This document shows positions 52,701 through 61,700 of a stretch of DNA of 64,000 nt, one piece after another (within the stretch, counting starts at the first letter, position 1; every line of letters starts with the position of its first letter). The notes beneath the pieces are model-generated. The model saw only the letters and a program-made list of their open reading frames with translations. It had not been told where the DNA came from and searched no databases. The stretch is from Sipunculus nudus (Eukaryota; Annelida; Sipuncula; Golfingiida; Sipunculidae): positions 11,187,501 through 11,251,500 of the forward strand of contig CM049308.1 in NCBI GenBank assembly GCA_026874595.1, in the 5' to 3' direction. The position numbers and the translations under genes are program-made.

Positions 52701-55700
52701 AACAAAGTAAGTCATAAACACTCCACTTGTGCCTGCTTAGTTTGATAAAAAAATCAAAGTAAGTCATAAACACTCCACTTGTGCCTGTGTACTCTGATAA
52801 AACAACAAAGTCAGTCATAAACATTCCACTTGTGCCTGCTTAGTCTGATAAAAAAACAAAGTAAGTCATAAACACTCAACTTGTGCCTGCTTAGTTTGAT
52901 AAAAAAATCAAAGTAAGTCATAAACACTCCACTTGTGCCTGTGTACTCTGATAAAACAACAAAGTTAGTCATAAACACTCCACTTGTGCCTGCTTAGTCT
53001 GATAAAAAAAACAAAGTAAGTCATAAACACTCCACTAGTGCCTGCTTAGTCTGATAAAAAAATCAAAGTAAGTCATAAACACTCCACTTGTGCCTGCTAA
53101 GTCTGATAAAAAAACAAAGTAAGTCATAAACACTCCACTTGTGCCTGCTTAGATTGATAAAAAAATCAAAGTAAGTCATAAACACTCCACTTGTGCCTGT
53201 GTACTCTGATAAAACAACAAAGTCAGTCATAAACACTCCACTTGTGCCCATGTACTCTGATAAAAAAAAAACAAAGTAGGTCGTAAACACTCCACTTGTG
53301 CCTGTGTACTCTGATAAAACAACAATGTCAGTCATAAACACACCACTTGTGCCCATGTGCTCTGATAAAAAAACAAAGTAAGTCATAAACACTCAACTTG
53401 TGCCCATGTACTCTGATAAAAAAAAACAAAGTCATAAATACTCCACTTGTGCCCATGTACTCTGATAAAACAACAAAGTAAGTCATAAACACTCAACTTG
53501 TGCCTGCTAAGTCTGATTAAAAAAAACAAATTAAGTCATAAACACTCCACTAGTGCCTGCTTAGTCTGATAAAAAAAACAAAGTAAGTCATAAACACTCC
53601 ACTTGTGCCTGCTAAGTCTAATTAAAAAAACAAAGTAAGTCATAAACACTCCACTTGTGCCTGCTAAGTCTAATTAAAAAAAACAAAGTAAGTCATAAAC
53701 ACTCCACTTGTGCCTGCTAAGTCTAATTAAAAAAACAAATTAAGTCATAAACACTCCACTAGTGCCTGCTTAGTCTGATAAAAAAAACAAAGTAAGTCAT
53801 AAACACTCCACTTGTGCCTGCTTAGTCTGATAAAAAAAACAAAGTAAGATATAAACACTCCACTTGTGCCTGCTTAGTCTGATAAAAAAAAACAAAGTAA
53901 GTCATAAACACTCAACTTGTGCCCATGTACTCTGATAAAAAAAAACAAAGTCATAAATACTCCACTTGTGCCCATGTACTCTGATAAAACAACAAAGTAA
54001 GTCATAAACACTCAACTTGTGCCTGCTAAGTCTGATTAAAAAAAACAAATTAAGTCATAAACACTCCACTAGTGCCTGCTTAGTCTGATAAAAAAAACAA
54101 AGTAAGTCATAAACACTCCACTTGTGCCTGCTAAGTCTAATTAAAAAAACAAAGTAAGTCATAAACACTCCACTTGTGCCTGCTAAGTCTAATTAAAAAA
54201 AACAAAGTAAGTCATAAACACTCCACTTGTGCCTGCTAAGTCTAATTAAAAAAACAAATTAAGTCATAAACACTCCACTAGTGCCTGCTTAGTCTGATAA
54301 AAAAAACAAAGTAAGTCATAAACACTCCACTTGTGCCTGCTTAGTCTGATAAAAAAAACAAAGTAAGATATAAACACTCCACTTGTGCCTGCTTAGTCTG
54401 ATAAAAAAAAACAAAGTAAGTCATAAACACTCCACTTGTGCCTGCTTAGTCTGATAAAAAAAAACAAAGCAAGTCATAAACACTCCACTTGTACCTGCTT
54501 AGTCTGATAAAAACAACAAAGTTAGTCATAAACACTCCACTTGTGCCCATGTGCTCTGATAAAAAAACAAAGTCAGTCATATAAACACTGGTGGTGTGCC
54601 ATTTAATACATTATATTGATGAAGGGAAATTTTCTTTCAAAACCTATTTCAAAACCTGATTGCATTTTTGCATAATTGATCACAAACAATTCTGAAGTCA
54701 TAATACCCTGACAAAATATTCTTATTCTGTCTGAGATATAAGTGTCAGCAAACTTGCCATGACCTTGACTTTTCAGTGTGACGTAAGACTAGACAAAATT
54801 TAATTGGTCAATATTTAGGTATCTATAATTATATACATCACATTTCACACTGATAAAGATGTTACATAAAATACTTCATTAATAATTGTTCATTGGTTAT
54901 TTTCTATCTTTCAATCATAGAATATGCTTTTACAACCAATTCTTACCACTAATAAAAATTCCATTTGTGCTCGCATACTCTGATGAAACAACAAAGTCAG
55001 TAATAAACACAAGTCCGGTTATCATTGAATATAGCTTTGTACCATACATAGGTTTTTGAGCACTAGTTCTTTCAGAACTTTGCCTGCATGTAATTTTTTA
55101 CTGCATATTATTTTTTGCTTCATTTGGGTAAAGCCTCACAACAACACAAATTCAAATTCCTGCTTCACTCATTTATTAATCATCTGAGTAGACAGAAGCA
55201 ATAATAATCTTGAAATGACAGAAAGAAAACACTTGCTTGAGCTTCAACATTTGTGTTATATTAACACAGTTATTAAGATATTGGACAGTATTAGCCCTTA
55301 TTTGTTTATTACTTTTTATAACCAAAGAGCCATTCTTAAATAAAGCTGAATGATTTGTCAACACCTGGCGTAAAAATGAATGATCAAGCCTTAAAAAACT
55401 TGAGAAGGCTTCTATAACCAGTTGTAGCTCACCTTGGTGACCATGGTGGGACGACACTGCCGTCGTGTGAACGGATCAGCTGTAGCTTGCTTCATCTCAG
55501 CTACCTCCTGCTTAGCTGCCTCTTCAGCATCAATGATATTTTTCAACCGATTCCTCTGGTTGATATAACTATAAATAAACATGTTGTACAATATAAGTAA
55601 CCCTAACTTTTCCACAGAATGCGAATCTATGCCATCTGCAGAAGAGTACCGTGGTCAGCTTCATATTTGCGAGGTTAGATATTTATGATTTTTATTTTTT

Positions 55701-58700
55701 CAGTTTCCCGAGGGTTTAACTTTAATTTTCAGGTTAAGTAAACCCATTCCACGTGCGTTTGTTGTGTGATGGGAGGATTTCATCCGGATCCCAGACTTTG
55801 TCCTGATTTGATTGGCCGGTACACTTGACATCATGAACTGAATTTTATCAACAACTCTGATCTAGTAATGCATGTTGTTTTTATTCTCTGCTGAAAATTT
55901 GGGACTGACAGAGGCAGAAATACTGTGCTTTTACTGAGATCTAGAATTTTTCGTCACAGGGGATTTCCCAGTGTGTGACGTCACTGCCGAGTTGACAGTG
56001 CTCATAGATGTGCCAAAAGTTTTTGAACAAATCACACAACCTCATGTTTTAAGTAGAAAAATAGATAGAAAAAAATGTTTTTCCTCCAGAAATTTGGCTT
56101 ATTTTATGTAAAATCTATATTAATATTTTTCTCATAGGCAATTATGTTATATGATAATATAATGAGATTTGGAATACATTTGCTTGACCTTCACGATTTA
56201 CCATACAGTAACTTACACAAAGTACATAACCATTACTATATCATTTTATAATATGCATGCAAAGTCTTAACCTCTGTACAAGGAGCTAAGGAACATTTAA
56301 CAGGTGTAAATTATTCATGCAACAGTAGTCACGGATCGTAATACTTTGAAATTTTCTCCTTTCCAATCGAAAGGCATTAATACAGGTTTGCCTTTCCGTA
56401 GATAAATTTGCCTACCATCATATCAAACTTTTAGTCACACTTCACAGTGTAAACCTGATTCTGCCATCTTACATGCACACTTGCATGCAAAAAGAACCAA
56501 ATGTTTTCAATAGTAACAGTTATATTAGAAACACAATTGTGCAGTGAAAAAAGGGAAAATATATGAGATAAGGGCCTAAATGCCGGAAAGTAAAAGAAAT
56601 GACAAACCATTTTATAGAAAATATAGAAAATATTGGGAAACGGTGGAACACCCCTGTAAAATATTTTTGGTTTGTTTTGTGTAATATTTGTTATCAGCTA
56701 CTAATTATGTGGGAAACATCTAGGTGTTCACCTTTCCAAAGAATTGGTGTAAAATGAAAAATGCCTTTTTGTGCACGTGTTTGCCAGTCTGAGACAGGTA
56801 GAAAGGTGCTATTATGACCCCTGGTGGCAGATATGGAAAAGAACTGATATTATTTGAATTATCAATCTATGAATTACAGGACACATAAATATTTATATCC
56901 ATGCTGACACTGATGCTACCGGCACAATATATGTGAGATGCCATTGAGGGCCACAGAATACTCTATACACCTGTGCACTGAGGTGTATTATTCAAGGTTT
57001 TATTTTCAAAATACTTTCCCCTTTGCGGGCATCACAAGTGCGAAACCTGCGCAAAAAAAAGCCAACCAAAGAGTAATACAGATTAGTTGAAGAACAGATG
57101 AAAATGCAAAATTTGAAGTTAATCATCCCTAGCCCACAAGTGATTATTCTTCTATCCACTATTTACAACAAATGGTAATTGTGCATTTAAGAGGGTTTTT
57201 TTCAATGGCTAATTTTACAATCTTTAACACATATTATAAACAAAAGTAATGTTCTGTAATATAGAAGAGATGTATACTTTTTAGAAAAATAAGGGTTATA
57301 TAATGAAAGGTGGTGTTGTTTGAGAGTCATTGTGTCTTCCAAGTCAAATTTATTGCCTCAAATTTTCATCTTCTGCCATGACATTATGCATGACATCCAT
57401 GACATCGCAAAGAAAACAAGCTATATTTCAGCATTTTTGTCAATATATATCAAATATATTGGTTATTAAACTCTTTAAGTATAAGCCTTTTTCTTATATA
57501 AGTATACATTTCTTCTTATTATAGAACAATAAATTGTTGGAATCAATTTGTTAAAAATTGGTAATATAAGCCATTTATAAAAACCCTCTAAAATGCACAA
57601 TTACCCAATTAACATCTTAAACTCAGCTTGGTATGCACCATTACCCAATTAACATCTTAAACTCAGCTTGGTATGGACATTTGGCACTGCTCATACTATT
57701 CTTCAGAGTTGGCAGGCACAGTGGCCAATCTTGATTGGGCCCCAATGTTAATTTCATAACTATATGATATGAAACAAATAAGGCACATGACTGTAACAAC
57801 CATGACTGTGGCTAGTAGGGTCTTGGTTCCACACCTGATAGAGTTGATATTACTGGTCCTGCGTCTGTCCAGTTCCTGAGCCCGCTCCTCCAGCTCGTCC
57901 AGCGCCTGTGTCACCTCAGTCAGCCTTTCCTCTTCTCCGTTAATCTCAGCCATTTCCTTAATTATAATAAAGTCAACACCAGTTATAGCCACCACTCATG
58001 CAGGTAAGCATAGTCACTCAAACAAAGGTACCTTGAACATAAAGCAAAAATTCTTTTCCACAGAACTGTCTGATTACAGCATGGGAGAGATTGCATAATC
58101 TTAAAGAAATACAGATACCACAGTTAATCCTTAATGATCCAACTACCTTCATACTCCGGCATATATGCACACCTGCATAAACTATGTACATGTCAAGAAG
58201 GTGTTTAAACCATCAGAGTTTTCAACAAATATAACCAGGACCTTTTGATCTTCAATCACACAAGAAAATCTTGGGAAACATAATTTTATGTAACTTACAG
58301 GTAAAATGGTTTTCAGAATGAACTTGGAAATTTGATATTACAACAATACTTATGTAAGAACTTAATATGAATGTATGACAAATAAAATAAAATGGTTAAT
58401 CACCTTCTGTTTGAGCAGCTGAGTCTTCTTCATGGCATAATTATGTGGATTTTTCTTGAACTTCTGTTTTTCTGAAACAATCTACAAAGAGAACAAATCC
58501 TTGTCCATGTATTCATGTATTCCCCATCATTCATCTGGTTTACAGTAATAACCCAACCCCTTCCACTCTGTATCTCTGTATGTGTATACAGCTAAACTCT
58601 TTAGGTCAAATGTGAAGGAACAAACAAAAATTTGACATCATAGCTTAGAAATAATTAAACTGCAGTTTGCAGAAACTGAACTGTTCTGGCCTTCACAAAT

Positions 58701-61700
58701 GAGTCAGGGTATTCAACTGTACTGAAATCCTTCAAACATTCACAAACATGCACATACAAACATAAACACACACACACACACACAGTGACTGACCTGATCT
58801 ATATCTTTCTCTTCAAACTTATATAATGCTGCTTGTTTCATGTCCTTGAATTTTTGTTCGATCTCGTCCAAGGTCGGGAGCTGAAGTCCTCCCAGCATCA
58901 CCGCTTCTCGCCACTTGAAGAATTCTGTGTCCTGAAAGTCTTGGTTTGACACAAATTCCAACCTGTAAACCCGTTCTGCGCTGCCATGCCTGAAGGGGAA
59001 GAGTTGTATTTAATTATTATATCAGTGTTTCCATGCACGAAAATTTTAGCGCCACTTCGGCCCTCACACATTTAAAGCCTACGATTAGCATACTGGCTGT
59101 CAGTGTCAGAGTACCTTTACATCCTTTAAGACTGTATGAGGATGCCAATATTTTCATCATTTTTGACAATGCCTCATGGCCTACAGTATGCTGTCACTTT
59201 ACATAAACCAGACCAATTGTTAGCATTTTAGTATACTTTCTAACCACACCTAGGAGGAGCAAGAAAAATTCTCTTTTGACACAGCATATTAATAAATCCC
59301 TCTGCATGTTTATTGAATTTCTGACTGCATAAATACAGCATGGCTTGCACGTGTTACAGGATGGCAGCCAACTTGCATGCAATACAGAAAATGACTTGTT
59401 ACCATAGAGACAGAGTTTCAGTTTGTGAGTTTACAAGTATTAATTTGTGTTGATTCATCATTCCAATTCTAATGTTAAGAGTAAGGGCCCTTTACCACGA
59501 TATGAATGCAACATGATCAAAGACCACTGCAAGATATTCCTCCATATAACTTGTATTATGATTCAAGTGAGGCTTACTGGCCCAATATAAATGACGACCA
59601 AGTCCTGTACTCACCGCTATGGAAATCTCTACTCAGTAAAAATAAGCCATGATGCCCAATTTATTACACAGTAAAACACTTGAACGTCCCATAAAAATGC
59701 ACAGAATATATTTACAAGGTTTGACTGGTGTGGTAATTACTGAGGTGACTGTGATATTCAGACAGAATGAGACATATTTTAAAATAATATTAAACATTCT
59801 TTAGAGATAAAGAGTTCATCTCCCACTACATTTGATTGGTGTGTCTATCTGAGACTAATTCAAAATAACCACTTATATCTGAAGTGTATTCAATCAGGAT
59901 TGAGGTCAAATACATATTTGTATTTAAATACAGTCATAGCATGTCTTTGTATTTGTGTCATGCAAACTGATTGAATTTGAATCTGATCGCAATATTTGAT
60001 GTATTTGATCAAATTCTGTACAAATACTGTACAAATACATATTCATATCTGTAAAATGCTCCACGCATCTAGGTTTCATCTCATTTAAACTTACAGAGTA
60101 TCCAACTTATTCCCGAACAAATGACAGCATCCAGTGTTTCTGATCCTTCAATGCAACAGTGTTCTTTTGTAGACTCTTTAGTGACAATAATTTGCGAGTA
60201 AGAACTCTGATACATAAATACAGGTATACCAGTACACATGAAATAAATGTGGTACCAGGGGAATATATTTTCTGTATAACCAAATATTTGCATATTTGTA
60301 TTTGTATTTGACACCTTGCATTGGTATTTAACATCACTCACTTGTATTAGTACTTGTACTTGGTAGGTACAACTGAGCATATTTGTATTTGTATAAGGCA
60401 AACTGTATTTGACCCCAACCCTGTGTTCAATAGCTTAAACCCCTGACATCTAGGCAAACTGATTTTTTTTAACCACAACATACAAACTTTACACAGCTTT
60501 ATATAAGAGATTTACCTGAGCTTCAGTCCTTTGTTCGTCCTGGTGTTACCAAGCTGGTACACTTTGGCAGTTTCCACCACATCTGTAATTTCTGCAACCT
60601 GTCAAATAAACAGCAGAATGGTCATCACAAAATTTGTACATGTGAAGACACAGGGTTTCACATTTTACATTTTAAAGTACTTGACCATCCCGGCATGTAA
60701 CATCTAGCTTTTACTATCCCTAAATGAATTTATACTTGCCTGACAAAATCAGTGTACCAACCACAAACATCAAATGGTTCCACATGACTGTTGCATGTTT
60801 TATTGAATATTTGACAATACACTTGTTAAAATGTTTGTTTGTTATTATTATTTCTCTTCTTACTTCTACAGATAAATGTACAATCTAGAACAGAGGTATC
60901 TAATACTTAAAAAAAGGAATTCGGTTCACGTCTGTTTGCAATGTTCTCTAAAACCACGTTGTGTACAATACTGTGCCATACATCATTTTGAAGGTTATTA
61001 TCCCAGCAGTGACACAGGCGATATGAGAATAAATAATTTTTAATGTACATATAATTTTGAGTGATTTTTTTCCGTTTTCCATGCACGGAGGTAAGACCGA
61101 GCACAGCCGAACTGCAATCGGCAATGGCCGGAATGCGTGCATTGTGGTCACTCAACCTCAAACACTACTTTTGTTCATATGAATAACGCTTGCTTTCAGG
61201 GAGCGATTTGAACCTGTCTTACCTCACATTTGAACGAGGCCCTCACCAACGTGTGTGGTTCGTAAAGGAGAAAAACAGTTTCTCACTTTATGAAATGGAG
61301 AGTTCAACCCAGGAGGGGACAAAACCTAATTCAAGGTCCCAGTTTCAGGAACAGGGGTGGGATGGGGTTGGGTGGGGTGGAGTGGTGTCGGGGTTTCAGG
61401 CCTCAAAATTTGTCTGATACGATGAAAAAAAAGGTTGCGGTGGCCGAAAATGGGATTCGAACCCTCTGCATGGAGTCCCGTTGGGTCTGCTTCTGCTACT
61501 TACAAGGTATGCATATTTCTGTTTCTTTCTTCAGGAACAGTTTCCTTGCAACAAATTTAATAAATCTTTCATGTGTTCCTCATATCAACCTAATCTTTAT
61601 ACGTCCAACCTTAGAATCTAGTAATGAATATGACAAGTATTATTCAAGAAAGATAATGGATATCTAATGATTATTTTATCTCACACTGGGCAAGTAGGAA

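Noticed and set aside
53063..53392. 109-codon repetitive open frame on minus (17-residue periodicity, [21 protein letters not shown])
   Set aside because: It is a reading of the 51-bp minisatellite (51 = 3 x 17). A-tract length changes break the frame elsewhere, and it lies in an RTF1 intron. Similar frames at 48642-49113 and 52525-52824 are rejected for the same reason.
48061..54595. CRISPR-like array of regular repeats
   Set aside because: Units are contiguous with no unique spacers, and the setting is a eukaryotic intron.
57696..57834. Extension of the RTF1 exon h frame with a hydrophobic stretch ([15 protein letters not shown])
   Set aside because: A clean donor at 57834 and exact phase to exon i, plus loss of homology, show that this is intron read-through and not a membrane segment.
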